NCBI GenBank assembly: GCA_003228875.1
Contig: QIGK01000141.1
Location: 1 to 64,000, forward strand
Reading direction: 5' to 3'
Origin: Rhodobacterales bacterium
Lineage (GTDB): Bacteria > Pseudomonadota > Alphaproteobacteria > Rhodobacterales > Rhodobacteraceae
Length of the DNA: 64,000 nt
Each line of letters starts with the position of its first letter. Within the stretch, counting starts at the first letter, position 1. The notes beneath the pieces were generated by a model, which was not told the origin of the DNA, ran no database searches, and saw only the letters and a list, made by a program, of their open reading frames with translations. Positions 35,203-44,208 of the stretch are shown piece by piece. Both the position numbers and the translations under genes were made by a program.

Positions 35203-37229
35203 TAGATGTAAACAGCTTTGTTGCGGGAAACTGGATTGCCCCTGATGCCACCGCGCGTGTGATTGACAGTGCCATCACAGGGGTTCAAATCGCCCGTGCC
35301 GGCAATGCCTCGCTGGATTATCAAGCCATGCTGGACCATGCCCGCAACATCGGCGGCCCGGCCCTGCGTGCCATGACATTTCATGACCGCGCCAAAATGA
35401 TCAAAGCACTGGCCCTGCATCTGGGCCAACATAAACAGGCGCTTTATGATCTGTCTTTTGACACCGGCGCCACCATGGGTGACCATAAAATCGACATTGA
35501 TGGCGGTATTGGCACGATGTTTGTGTTTGCCTCCAAGGGACGGCGCGAAATGCCCGATGGGCAGGTTTATGTCGATGGAAATCTGGAACAGCTAAGCCGT
35601 AACGGCACGTTTATGGGCCTGCATATCTGCACGCCTTTACGAGGCGTGGCGGTGCATATCAATGCGTTCAATTTTCCGGTCTGGGGCATGCTGGAAAAAC
35701 TGGCCCCAACCCTGCTGGCAGGGGTTCCGGCGATTGTGAAACCGGCCACATCCACCAGTTATGTTACGGAAAAATGTGTGCGGATCCTGCTGCAAAGCGG
35801 GTTGTTGCCAAAGGGTACCTTGCAGCTAATCTCAGGCGGCACCGGCGATTTGCTGGACCGCCTGACCAGCCAGGATGTGGTCAGCTTTACCGGCTCCGCC
35901 CAAACTGCCGGAAAACTGCGCTCCGTACCGCATATCTTGCAAAATTCCATTCGGTTTACAGCCGAACAAGACAGCCTGAACGGGTCTATTCTTGGCCCCG
36001 ATGCCACGCCAGACACCCCCGAATTCACCCTGTTTATCAAGGAAATCACCACCGAGCTGTCCACAAAAACCGGCCAGAAATGCACAGCCATTCGCCGTAT
36101 CATAGCGCCACTTGCATTGGTTCCGGCGGTGCGCGACGCCCTGTGCGCAAGTCTGGCAGCCATAGAAATCGGCGACCCGCGCGATAAAAACACCCAGATG
36201 GGGCCGCTGGTTTCCATGGCCCAGAAACGCGATGTTCTGGCCAAAGCCAGCATCATCAATCAACAGGCCGACTGTGTTTTTGGTGACGCGAACTTTAGCC
36301 TCAAATCCCATAAAAACGGCGCATTCATTCAACCAATGCTGTTCCATTGCCCTAACCCAGACACCGCCGATCTGGTCCACAAAACCGAGGCATTCGGCCC
36401 CGTTGCCACCCTGATGGGATACCGCGACATCCCTCACGCCATTGAGCTGGCCAACAAGGCAGATGGCAGTCTTGTGGCCTCGATCATCACCCGTGATCCT
36501 TTGGTTGCGCGCGAATTTGCCCTGAACGCAGGGGCCTTTCACGGGCGGCTTTATTTTAACAATCGTGACAGTATGGCCGAAAGCACCACTCACGGCGCGC
36601 CTTTGCCCCATATGGTGCATGGCGGTCCGGGCCGCGCGGGCGGCGGTGAGGAACTCGGCGGGATCCGCGCAGTCTTGCATTATATGCAACGCACAGCGGT
36701 GCAGGGCAGCCCCGATATTCTGATGGCAATCAGCAATACATGGGTGAAAGGCGCGGCTGAAATCACCCCGCCAGCGCATCCCTTTACCCGCGATTTCGAT
36801 ACGCTTGAAATCGGCGAAACCATCCACACCGCGCCGCGTAAAATCAGCCTGCAAGATATCGAGTATTTTGCCCAATTCACCGGCGATAATTTCTATGCCC
36901 ATATGGATGAAACCGCCGCCAAGGCCAACCCGTTTTTCCCCGGCCGTGTGGCGCATGGATACCTGCTGCTGTCCTTTGCGGCGGGCCTGTTTGTGGAGCC
37001 AAACCCCGGGCCAGTGCTGGCAAATACCGGCCTCGAAAACCTACGGTTTTTGAAACCGGTTGAACCCGATGACAGTATAAAAGCCCAATTGACCGTGCAT
37101 AAAAAAACCCGCCGCAATGAGGATTATGGCGAGGTCCGCTGGCATGTTTCCCTGCAAAACCAGCACGGTGAGCCTGTGGCCGAATATGAATTGCTGACGA
37201 TGGTTTCCTATTCAACGCCGCTTGGTTAA
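35199..37229 (+). CDS. paaZ: Bifunctional oxepin-CoA hydrolase / semialdehyde dehydrogenase
   Basis: A 676-residue fusion. Residues ~1-520 are an aldehyde dehydrogenase with Glu256 (FTAEQDSLN) and nucleophile Cys295 (TGQKCTAIRR), the same positions as in the characterised E. coli PaaZ. Residues ~535-676 are a MaoC-like hydratase with TGDNFYAHMDE and GRVAHGYLLLSFAAGL. The enzyme opens the oxepin-CoA ring and oxidises the resulting aldehyde. The GTG at 35199 overlaps the stop of the preceding gene (GTGA), so the two genes are coupled. The gene looks intact. Confidence 0.95.
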   Translation: MIDVNSFVAGNWIAPDATARVIDSAITGVQIARAGNASLDYQAMLDHARNIGGPALRAMTFHDRAKMIKALALHLGQHKQALYDLSFDTGATMGDHKIDIDGGIGTMFVFASKGRREMPDGQVYVDGNLEQLSRNGTFMGLHICTPLRGVAVHINAFNFPVWGMLEKLAPTLLAGVPAIVKPATSTSYVTEKCVRILLQSGLLPKGTLQLISGGTGDLLDRLTSQDVVSFTGSAQTAGKLRSVPHILQNSIRFTAEQDSLNGSILGPDATPDTPEFTLFIKEITTELSTKTGQKCTAIRRIIAPLALVPAVRDALCASLAAIEIGDPRDKNTQMGPLVSMAQKRDVLAKASIINQQADCVFGDANFSLKSHKNGAFIQPMLFHCPNPDTADLVHKTEAFGPVATLMGYRDIPHAIELANKADGSLVASIITRDPLVAREFALNAGAFHGRLYFNNRDSMAESTTHGAPLPHMVHGGPGRAGGGEELGGIRAVLHYMQRTAVQGSPDILMAISNTWVKGAAEITPPAHPFTRDFDTLEIGETIHTAPRKISLQDIEYFAQFTGDNFYAHMDETAAKANPFFPGRVAHGYLLLSFAAGLFVEPNPGPVLANTGLENLRFLKPVEPDDSIKAQLTVHKKTRRNEDYGEVRWHVSLQNQHGEPVAEYELLTMVSYSTPLG

Positions 37230-37237
37230 AAGGGGAT

Positions 37238-38017
37238 ATGACAGCCACAGCATTTGAAAAATCACGCAATATATTGCAGCAAAACGACCAGCGGGTCTGG
37301 TCGCTGATTGTGACCTTATTTGGTGATATGGCGCAAGGCACGGATGACCGGATTTCAGCAACCCAACTGGCAAAAATTACCGAAATTCTGGGCATAAAAC
37401 CCGAAGCAACCCGAGTGGCGCTGCACCGTTTACGCAAGGATGGCTGGCTGATCAGCGAAAAATCGGGGCGCAACAGCCGTTATGGGTTATCGGAAACTGG
37501 CCGCCGCCAAAGCGCCTCAGCCAGTGCGCGGATTTATGGGAATTCTCTGCCGGAATCTGGCAACTGGCATGTGCTTATCCTGCCATCCGGCCCGCTGACA
37601 ACGCGCAATGCCATGGCCAAGCCGCTGCTTGAAAACGGCTATATAGCGCTGAATACTTCGGTGTTGCTGGGGTCTGGCCCTGTGCCCAAACAAAATGAAT
37701 TTCTGGTGCTTGCGGGGGGTAATACCCCCGTGCCGGATTGGGTGTCGCAGCAGATATTTCCCAAAACCATGTCTGCTGATATCACAGGCTTTTCCAAGCG
37801 ATTACAAGAGGCTCAGCAATATCTAACCATAGATTTCACCCCGCTGGAAACCGTGGTCTTGCGGGTTTTGATCGTGCATCACTGGCGCAAAATAGTGCTT
37901 CGCTTTCCTGAAATGCCGCATGAGCTTCAGCCCGAAAACTGGCCCGAACCCGAATGCAGGGCATTGGTTCATAAAATATTGCAACAACTAAAACGACCAG
38001 ACTTAGAAGCCTTATAA
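37238..38017 (+). CDS. paaX: PaaX-family transcriptional repressor
   Basis: A 259-residue protein. It has an N-terminal winged helix (SLIVTLFGDMAQG ... ISATQLAKITEILGIKPEATRVALHRLRKDGWLISEKSGRNSRYGLSETG, residues ~20-90), a middle domain, and a C-terminal region (LRVLIVHHWRKIVLRFPEMPHELQPENWPEPECRALVHKI) characteristic of PaaX. PaaX represses paa genes until phenylacetyl-CoA binds. It starts 8 bp after paaZ in the same operon. A second regulator (TetR type) is also present in this region, so control may be double. Confidence 0.93.
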   Translation: MTATAFEKSRNILQQNDQRVWSLIVTLFGDMAQGTDDRISATQLAKITEILGIKPEATRVALHRLRKDGWLISEKSGRNSRYGLSETGRRQSASASARIYGNSLPESGNWHVLILPSGPLTTRNAMAKPLLENGYIALNTSVLLGSGPVPKQNEFLVLAGGNTPVPDWVSQQIFPKTMSADITGFSKRLQEAQQYLTIDFTPLETVVLRVLIVHHWRKIVLRFPEMPHELQPENWPEPECRALVHKILQQLKRPDLEAL

Positions 38018-38019
38018 GC

Positions 38020-38055
38020 GTTACATAATTTCGTCAAATTCGATTTTTCTGTAAC
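38020..38055. promoter_or_regulatory. Inverted repeat GTTACA-N24-TGTAAC upstream of paaJ
   Basis: Perfect 6-bp arms at 38020-38025 and 38050-38055 lie in the 95-bp gap between paaX and paaJ, just upstream of a weak TTGCAC / TATCGT promoter pair (38063 and 38086, 17 bp apart). It could be the binding site for PaaX or the TetR regulator; the wide spacing keeps confidence low. Confidence 0.3.
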
Positions 38056-38112
38056 ATTTATCTTGCACGCAACAGCGCGCTTGGCTATCGTAATCACAAA
38101 GGGGACCCTTAA

Positions 38113-39315
38113 ATGAACGCATATATCTGTGATGCCATCCGCACGCCCATCGGGCGATATGGCGGCGCGCTGTCATTGGTTCGAACCGATGATCTGGCAG
38201 CTTTGCCAATCGCAGCCCTGATGCAACGCAACTCAAATGTTGATTGGGCCAGCATTGATGATGTGATCCTTGGCTGCGCCAATCAAGCTGGCGAAGACAA
38301 CCGCAATGTGGCCCGCATGGCGGCATTGCTGGCAGGGCTGCCGGTTGAGGTACCGGGCATTACGCTGAACCGGCTTTGCGCCTCGGGGCTTGATGCGGTG
38401 GGCATGGCGGCGCGCGGCATTAAATCAGGCGATTATGATCTGGCCATCGCTGGCGGCGTTGAAAGCATGAGCCGCGCGCCTTTTGTGATGCCAAAAGCCC
38501 AAACCGCCTTTTCGCGCAGCAACACGGTCTATGACACGACTATCGGCTGGCGGTTTGTGAACCCGGAAATGGAAAGGCAATACGGCATAGATTCCATGCC
38601 CCAAACCGCCGATAATGTAGCGGATGAATACAATATCAGCCGCGCGGACCAAGATGCGTTTGCGGCGCGCTCCCAATCTCGCTGGGCAGCTGCCCAAAAA
38701 GCCGGAGTATTTGCTGATGAAATCATCCCCGTTTCCATACCACAGCGGCGCGGTGATCCGGTGGTTTTTGACACAGATGAACACCCGCGCCTCGATACCA
38801 ATACAGAAAAACTGGCCAAATTGCGCGGCATTAACGGCAGTCAAAATTCGGTCACGGCGGGCAATTCCTCGGGCATAAATGACGGTGCGGCGGCCATGTT
38901 GCTGGCCAGCGAGATCGCCGCTGTCAAACACAATCTGGCCCCGATGGCGCGTATTGTTGCCATGGCGTCAACAGGGGTTGCGCCGTGCATCATGGGCATC
39001 GGCCCCGTATCCGCCAGCCAAAAAGTTTTGTCGCGCGCCGGGCTGAAAATATCCGATATGGATGTGGTTGAGCTGAACGAAGCCTTTGCCGCCCAAGCCC
39101 TTGCCAGCCTGCGGGCGCTGGGCCTGCCCGATGATGCCGCCCATGTTAACCCCCATGGCGGAGCCATTGCCATGGGCCATCCATTGGGCATGTCGGGCGC
39201 GCGTATGGTTTTATCAGCAGCCTATCAATTGCACCACGGCGACGGGCGCTACGCGCTTTGCACCATGTGTGTCGGGGTCGGGCAGGGTGCCGCACTTATT
39301 CTGGAAAGGGTCTGA
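38113..39315 (+). CDS. paaJ: 3-oxoadipyl-CoA / 3-oxo-5,6-dehydrosuberyl-CoA thiolase
   Basis: A 400-residue thiolase that performs the two thiolytic cleavages of the phenylacetate pathway, giving acetyl-CoA and succinyl-CoA. Catalytic Cys89 lies in [14 protein letters not shown], the His region is [11 protein letters not shown] and the second Cys is in [14 protein letters not shown] near the C-terminus. The start [21 protein letters not shown] is typical of PaaJ/PcaF thiolases. A good AAGGGG ribosome site precedes the ATG. It begins the transcript that continues with paaA. Confidence 0.93.
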   Translation: MNAYICDAIRTPIGRYGGALSLVRTDDLAALPIAALMQRNSNVDWASIDDVILGCANQAGEDNRNVARMAALLAGLPVEVPGITLNRLCASGLDAVGMAARGIKSGDYDLAIAGGVESMSRAPFVMPKAQTAFSRSNTVYDTTIGWRFVNPEMERQYGIDSMPQTADNVADEYNISRADQDAFAARSQSRWAAAQKAGVFADEIIPVSIPQRRGDPVVFDTDEHPRLDTNTEKLAKLRGINGSQNSVTAGNSSGINDGAAAMLLASEIAAVKHNLAPMARIVAMASTGVAPCIMGIGPVSASQKVLSRAGLKISDMDVVELNEAFAAQALASLRALGLPDDAAHVNPHGGAIAMGHPLGMSGARMVLSAAYQLHHGDGRYALCTMCVGVGQGAALILERV

Positions 39316-39317
39316 AA

Positions 39318-40301
39318 ATGTATGCACAAGAGGTAAAAACCGACGGCAAAGGCGTGAAAGCCCGCGACCAGATGACCAAACAGGAACTCGCCTTTCAGGA
39401 TCGCATAGATGCCTTTGAAAAAATCGAACCCAAAGACTGGATGCCGGATGCCTATCGCCAAACTTTGATCCGCCAGATCGGCCAGCACGGCCATTCCGAA
39501 ATTGTCGGCCAACTGCCCGAAGGCAACTGGATTACTCGAGCACCCACGCTGGAGCGCAAGGCCATTTTGCTGGCCAAAGTCCAAGACGAAGCTGGCCACG
39601 GATTATACCTGTATTGCGCCGCTGAAACGCTTGGCGTCAGCCGCGATGACCTGACCCGCGATCTTTTGTCAGGCAAAATGAAATACTCCTCGATCTTCAA
39701 TTACCCTACCCTGAACTGGGCCGATATGGGCGCGGTGGGCTGGCTGGTGGATGGCGCGGCAATTGTTAACCAAGTGGCGTTGCAGCGCACTTCTTATGGC
39801 CCATATTCCCGCGCGATGGTGCGCATTTGCAAAGAAGAAAGTTTTCACGCCCGCCAAGGCTTTGATATCATGATGAAAATGTGTGCAGGCAGTGCGGACC
39901 AGAAAAAAATGGCTCAGGATGCCCTGAACCGCATGTGGTATCCGGCCCTGATGATGTTCGGCCCGCCCGACAAAGACAGCGTGCATTCGGCCCAATCCAT
40001 GGCATGGAAAATCAAGGTCATGACCAATGACGAAGGCCGTCAGAAATTTGTAAACCAGACCGTGCCCCAGATCGAATATCTGGGGTTGGAGCTGCCGGAT
40101 AAAACCATCAAACAGGATGCAAAAACCACCCATTACAGCTATTCCCAGCCCGACTGGGCCGAGTTTTTTGCCGTAATCAGCGGCAATGGCCCGTGTAATA
40201 TCGACCGCATGGCGGCCCGCAACAAAGCATGGGATGACGGCGCATGGGTGCGCGAAGGCCTGATGGCCCATGCCCAAAAATCCCGTATCGCAGCAGAATA
40301 G
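39318..40301 (+). CDS. paaA: Phenylacetyl-CoA epoxidase subunit A (catalytic)
   Basis: A 327-residue di-iron oxygenase subunit that forms 1,2-epoxyphenylacetyl-CoA. Iron-ligand motifs are Glu61 region (HGHSEIVG), Glu91-x2-His94 in DEAGHGLY, and Glu173/Glu174 with His177 in [10 protein letters not shown]. The ATG at 39318 lies 2 bp after the paaJ stop. It forms the multicomponent complex with PaaB, PaaC and reductase PaaE encoded just downstream; a small membrane-protein gene interrupts the usual A-B order. Confidence 0.97.
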   Translation: MYAQEVKTDGKGVKARDQMTKQELAFQDRIDAFEKIEPKDWMPDAYRQTLIRQIGQHGHSEIVGQLPEGNWITRAPTLERKAILLAKVQDEAGHGLYLYCAAETLGVSRDDLTRDLLSGKMKYSSIFNYPTLNWADMGAVGWLVDGAAIVNQVALQRTSYGPYSRAMVRICKEESFHARQGFDIMMKMCAGSADQKKMAQDALNRMWYPALMMFGPPDKDSVHSAQSMAWKIKVMTNDEGRQKFVNQTVPQIEYLGLELPDKTIKQDAKTTHYSYSQPDWAEFFAVISGNGPCNIDRMAARNKAWDDGAWVREGLMAHAQKSRIAAE

Positions 40302-40309
40302 GACAGATC

Positions 40310-40702
40310 ATGAACCCTCCCTCAATACTACTACGCAGCTTGTTATTACTGATCTCGGCCTATTTTCTGGCCATGGCCAGCGCCCATTTTCTGGGCCTGA
40401 AATACCCGTTGCTTTTTGTCTATTTTGATGTGCCGTTTTACGCCTACCAAGACCGGATAATCGCCGCAACCCTTGTGCCATACGCCATAATGTTTTTCGC
40501 CGCATCGCGCCATAAATTGCTGTTGCCCTATGCGCTTGTTGCGCTTTGGATTACGATTTTTAGCCTGTCCTATATCAACCAATCCGCAGAACTTGCGCTG
40601 GTGTTGGATGGCCAATCCACGCTGGTCTACTGGCTCCAAACCGGGGCTTTTGCTGCATTGGCGCTGATCCTGACCCTGCTAACCATAAAGGAAAAACCAT
40701 GA
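40310..40702 (+). CDS. Small integral membrane protein inserted in the paaABCDE operon
   Basis: An unrecognised 130-residue protein with four hydrophobic segments (about residues 7-28, 45-63, 70-88 and 103-126). They are separated by short loops such as FDVPFYAYQDR, SRHKLLLP and INQSAELALVLDGQ. It lies 8 bp after paaA and overlaps paaB by four bases (ATGA, 40699-40702), so it is translated with the oxygenase complex. No transporter or enzyme motif is seen. Its position suggests a role tied to phenylacetate use, perhaps membrane association or uptake, but this is a guess. Confidence 0.7.
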   Translation: MNPPSILLRSLLLLISAYFLAMASAHFLGLKYPLLFVYFDVPFYAYQDRIIAATLVPYAIMFFAASRHKLLLPYALVALWITIFSLSYINQSAELALVLDGQSTLVYWLQTGAFAALALILTLLTIKEKP

Positions 40703-40983
40703 AAAACGAATGGCCCCTATGGGAAATATTTATTCGCGGCCAACACGGCATGAACCACCGCCATGTCGGATCATTGCACGCGCTAGACGCTAAAATGGCG
40801 ATCAAAAATGCCCGCGATGTCTATACTCGCCGCAACGAGGGTCAAAGCATCTGGGTGGTCGAGGCAAACCATATCAGCGCCTCCAGCCCCGGCGAAAAAG
40901 GCCCGTTATTTGATCCCTCGAACAGCAAAACCTATCGCCATCCAACGTTTTTCAACATCCCCGATGATGTAGGGTCGATGTGA
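40699..40983 (+). CDS. paaB: Phenylacetyl-CoA epoxidase subunit B
   Basis: A 94-residue protein beginning WPLWEIFIRGQHGMNHRHVGSLHALDAKMAIKNARDVYTRRNEG, the typical PaaB sequence. It is a non-catalytic structural subunit that links PaaAC heterodimers. It overlaps the preceding membrane-protein gene and the following paaC by four bases each. Confidence 0.95.
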   Translation: MKNEWPLWEIFIRGQHGMNHRHVGSLHALDAKMAIKNARDVYTRRNEGQSIWVVEANHISASSPGEKGPLFDPSNSKTYRHPTFFNIPDDVGSM

Positions 40984-41735
40984 TGGACCCGTTGTTTCAA
41001 TTGCTGCTGCGGATGGGTGACAACACCTTGGTGCTGGGCCACCGCGTGTCAGAATGGTGCGGCCATGCCCCCGTGCTGGAAGAAGACATAGCACTGGCCA
41101 ACACCGCGCTTGACCTGATCGGCCAGACCCAGATGTGGCTGGGCTTGGCCGGAGAGATGGAAAACAAGGGCCGTTCAGCCGATGATATTGCATTTTTGCG
41201 CGACATCTGGGATTTTCGCAATCTGTTGTTGCTGGAGCTGCCAAACGGTGATTTTGGCCAGACCTTGATGCGGCAATTTCTGTTTGATGCGTGGCATTCC
41301 ATCCAGCTTGGCCACTTGATAAACAGCAGCGACCCTCGCGTGGCCGCGATTGCTGAAAAAGCGGCAAAAGAGGTGGCCTATCATGTCGAACGCTCAGCCG
41401 ACACGGTTGTGGGGCTGGGCGATGGCACGGATGAAAGCCATGCCAGAATGCAGGCCGCGCTGGATTATTTATGGCCTTATGTGGGCGAAATGTTCCAATC
41501 CGACGCGGCTGATTTGGCGTTGGTTAAACAAGGCATCGCCCCTAACCCCGCAAGCCTGCGCGGTGATTTCGATGCGTTGACAAGGCGGGTTTTGGCGCAG
41601 GCAACCCTGACGATTCCGCAAGATAATTATGCCCAGAAAGGCGGCAAAACCGGCGCGCGCCATACCGAACATCTGGGCCATATCCTGTGCCAGATGCAGT
41701 GGCTGCAACGGGCCTATCCGGGGGAAACTTGGTAA
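40980..41735 (+). CDS. paaC: Phenylacetyl-CoA epoxidase subunit C
   Basis: A 251-residue structural partner of PaaA with a ferritin-like helical fold. Typical segments are LLRMGDNTLVLGHRVSEWCGHAPVLEEDIALANTALDLIGQ, QLGHLINSSDPRVAAIAEKAAKEVAYHVERSADTVVGLGDGTDESH and the C-terminal GGKTGARHTEHLGHILCQMQWLQRAYPG. It lacks the complete iron ligand set of PaaA and stabilises the catalytic subunit. It is separated from paaD by 1 bp. Confidence 0.96.
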   Translation: MMDPLFQLLLRMGDNTLVLGHRVSEWCGHAPVLEEDIALANTALDLIGQTQMWLGLAGEMENKGRSADDIAFLRDIWDFRNLLLLELPNGDFGQTLMRQFLFDAWHSIQLGHLINSSDPRVAAIAEKAAKEVAYHVERSADTVVGLGDGTDESHARMQAALDYLWPYVGEMFQSDAADLALVKQGIAPNPASLRGDFDALTRRVLAQATLTIPQDNYAQKGGKTGARHTEHLGHILCQMQWLQRAYPGETW

Positions 41736-41736
41736 A

Positions 41737-42195
41737 ATGAACCCGTCGCTTGACCAGATATGGCAATGGCTTGAAACGGTGCCCGACCCTGAAATTCCGG
41801 TGATCTCGGTGGTTGATCTGGGCATTGTGCGCGAGGTGGAATGGCAGGGCGATACGCTGGAAATTGCCGTAACCCCGACCTATTCAGGCTGCCCTGCCAC
41901 CACGGTAATCAGTGCCGATATTGAATTGGCCCTGCGCCGCAACGGCATTAAAAATATTGCGATAAACCAACAGCTTGCCCCGCCATGGACAACCGACTGG
42001 TTGAGCGATACAGGCCGCAAAAAGCTGCAAAAATACGGCATTGCCCCGCCGCAATCCAGCGGCGCGCCGCAAAATTGCCCGCAATGCCAAAGCGCTGATC
42101 TGGAAAAAATAAGCCAGTTTGGTTCAACCCCCTGCAAGGCGCTCTGGCGCTGCAAAACCTGCCTTGAACCCTTTGATTATTTCAAATGCCACTAA
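41737..42195 (+). CDS. paaD: Phenylacetate pathway maturation factor PaaD (DUF59/MIP18 type)
   Basis: A 152-residue protein. The N-terminal MIP18-like domain (VPDPEIPVISVVDLGIVREVEW ... TYSGCPATTVISADIE) is followed by a C-terminal cysteine-rich part with C-P-Q-C and C-K-T-C pairs, likely binding metal. PaaD is thought to help mature the iron or iron-sulfur centres of the epoxidase. The ATG at 41737 directly follows the paaC stop. Confidence 0.94.
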   Translation: MNPSLDQIWQWLETVPDPEIPVISVVDLGIVREVEWQGDTLEIAVTPTYSGCPATTVISADIELALRRNGIKNIAINQQLAPPWTTDWLSDTGRKKLQKYGIAPPQSSGAPQNCPQCQSADLEKISQFGSTPCKALWRCKTCLEPFDYFKCH

Positions 42196-42204
42196 GGAAA
42201 TCCG

Positions 42205-43269
42205 ATGCCGAGCTTTCATGACCTGACCCTTACCAACATCCACAAAAGCACCCGCAATGCGGTAGTGCTGACCCTGAAATCAGCCGATCCGGCCCAATTT
42301 AAATTCAAACAGGGCCAATACCTGACCTTTCGCCGTGATTTTAACGGGGTGGAATTGCGCCGATCTTATTCGATTTCTGCGGGCAGGTCCGAGGGCATCT
42401 TGCAGGTCGGCATCAAACAGGTTGACGGAGGCACATTTTCCACATGGGCCAACACCGATCTGGCGGTCGGCGATGTGATGCAGGCCATGCCGCCGATGGG
42501 CAGTTTTTCAACAAAACTGGAAGCGAATGCCCAAAAAACCTATCTGGCTTTTGCTGGCGGTTCCGGCATAACGCCAATCATTTCCACCCTGAAAACCATT
42601 CTGGCCACCGAGCCAAATTCACAATTCACCCTGATCTATGCCAACCAGAACGTCAATTCGATCATGTTTCGCGAGGAACTCGAAGACCTGAAAAACACCT
42701 ATCTAAGCCGCCTGACTCTGATCCATATTCTGGAACGCGACAGCCAGAACATAGACCTGTTCACAGGCCGGATCGACGCAGAAAAATGTGACCTTCTGTT
42801 CAAACACTGGGTCAATATCACCAGCGTTGATACGGTTTTTATCTGCGGTCCCGAACCAATGATGCATGCCATTGACGCCAGCCTGAAAACCCACGGACTA
42901 ACCAAAGACCAGATCAAATTTGAGCTGTTCACCGCCCCCCAACAAGGCCGCGCAGCCCAACCGGCCAAACATCAAAACACCGCATTGCCGGATGGCACGC
43001 AAACAACCATCACCCTAGACGGCGCCACCCGCAGCTTTACCATCGCGCAAAACCAATCCCTGTTAGAGGCTGGTCTAGCCAATAAAATCGACATCCCTTT
43101 TTCGTGCAAAGCTGGGGTGTGCTTGTCGTGCCGCTGCAAGGTGCTAAAAGGCGAGGTCGAGATGATCGCCAACCACGCATTGGAAGATTACGAGGTCGAA
43201 AAAGGCTATATCCTGTCCTGCCAATCCTATCCGCTCACCGCAGAATTGATGGTCGATTACGACCAGTAA
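42205..43269 (+). CDS. paaE: Phenylacetyl-CoA epoxidase reductase
   Basis: A 354-residue electron-transfer subunit. An N-terminal FAD/NAD(P)H oxidoreductase region (ELRRSYSISAGRS for FAD, LAFAGGSGITPIISTLKTIL for NAD(P)H, FICGPEPMM) precedes a C-terminal plant-type [2Fe-2S] ferredoxin domain with C-K-A-G-V-C-L-S-C and a fourth Cys in ILSCQSYP. It passes electrons from NADPH to the PaaAC di-iron site. It is the last gene of the rightward paa operon and converges on a LysR gene. Confidence 0.96.
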   Translation: MPSFHDLTLTNIHKSTRNAVVLTLKSADPAQFKFKQGQYLTFRRDFNGVELRRSYSISAGRSEGILQVGIKQVDGGTFSTWANTDLAVGDVMQAMPPMGSFSTKLEANAQKTYLAFAGGSGITPIISTLKTILATEPNSQFTLIYANQNVNSIMFREELEDLKNTYLSRLTLIHILERDSQNIDLFTGRIDAEKCDLLFKHWVNITSVDTVFICGPEPMMHAIDASLKTHGLTKDQIKFELFTAPQQGRAAQPAKHQNTALPDGTQTTITLDGATRSFTIAQNQSLLEAGLANKIDIPFSCKAGVCLSCRCKVLKGEVEMIANHALEDYEVEKGYILSCQSYPLTAELMVDYDQ

Positions 43270-43279
43270 TTTTGCGCGC

Positions 43280-44110
43280 TCATACCTGCGCCAACACCCA
43301 GTTTTTGAATTTTTCGGCAGCCGCATTCTGCGCGGGTTTTTGCGGCTCGGCAATATAATAGGCGGCATCATTGACAAACCTGTCGCCCACCGCTTTCAGA
43401 TCGCCCCGCGCCAGTTCCGGTTCGATCAGAAATTCCGGCATCAGGGCCACGCCGATACCGACAATACAAGCCTGTGACAGCGTAGCAAAATGCTCAAACG
43501 TCATGCCTGCACCGGTATTGCCGCCAAAGTTTTGCCACGCATCGGGGCGTGAATGCAGCGTCAGTTTTTGCGCGTCTTCAATCCGCCCCGAAAAATCGGC
43601 AGCGGCAACCGGCACCATGGTTTCAGCCATAATCAAGGTGCAATCCACCCCTTCCCAATCCGGCAGACCATGGTAAATCGCAATATCCAGACCTTGGCTG
43701 GTAAAATCAAACTGGCCAATGCGAGTGGTGAAATTCAGCGTAATATCAGGATGTTGCGCCACAAACCCCGAAATACGGGGCATCAGCCATCGAGTGCCAA
43801 AGGTTGGCAACACAGCGATATTCAACACCTGATCTTGGCGGTTGGTGACGATCTGCAAGGTCGCATCGCGAATAATTCGCAAGGCCTGGCTGATCTCATC
43901 GGCATATTGCCTGCCGGTTTTGGTAAGGGTCACACGGCGATTGCTACGGTCAAACAGTTTTGCTCTCAGCGCGGCTTCCAATGCCGCCACCTGACGGCTC
44001 ACGGCGCTTTGGGTTAGGGATAATTCTTTGGCCGCCAATGAAAAACTGCCCAGCCGCGCCACGGCGTCAAAAGCAAGCAATTCAGCGGTTGAGGGGATAA
44101 ACTGGCGCAT
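43280..44110 (-). CDS. LysR-family regulator divergent from glutaryl-CoA dehydrogenase
   Basis: A 276-residue LysR protein, short because its C-terminal half is compact. Winged helix at about residues 8-66 (ELLAFDAVARLGSFSLAAKELSLTQSAVSRQVAALEAAL), effector domain with FGTRWLMPRISGFVAQHPDITLNF and GIGVALMPEFLIEPELARGDL. Such GcvA-like regulators flanking gcdH are common; it probably controls gcdH and the CoA-transferase gene. A dyad with T-N11-A symmetry (44115-44129) lies just upstream of its ATG. Confidence 0.88.
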   Translation of the reverse strand: MRQFIPSTAELLAFDAVARLGSFSLAAKELSLTQSAVSRQVAALEAALRAKLFDRSNRRVTLTKTGRQYADEISQALRIIRDATLQIVTNRQDQVLNIAVLPTFGTRWLMPRISGFVAQHPDITLNFTTRIGQFDFTSQGLDIAIYHGLPDWEGVDCTLIMAETMVPVAAADFSGRIEDAQKLTLHSRPDAWQNFGGNTGAGMTFEHFATLSQACIVGIGVALMPEFLIEPELARGDLKAVGDRFVNDAAYYIAEPQKPAQNAAAEKFKNWVLAQV

Positions 44111-44114
44111 AGCT

Positions 44115-44129
44115 ATTCATAAACGGAAT
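44115..44129. promoter_or_regulatory. LysR-type box ATTC-N7-GAAT between LysR and gcdH
   Basis: Perfect inverted arms ATTC and GAAT with the T-N11-A spacing of LysR-family sites lie 4 bp upstream of the regulator start and 79 bp upstream of gcdH. A related longer dyad (AAACGGAATATT ... AATATCGTTT, 44121-44152) overlaps it, consistent with two regulator-binding sites. Confidence 0.5.
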
Positions 44130-44208
44130 ATTATCATGAGACAATATCGTTTGAAATATACCCAAACCCTGATAGACACGCGCGTAACTCGTTGAAAAAG
44201 GAATACCC

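Noticed and set aside
35832-36956. 374-codon open frame antisense to paaZ
   Set aside because: Shadow of the strong codon bias of paaZ; no family-like segments and no plausible start.
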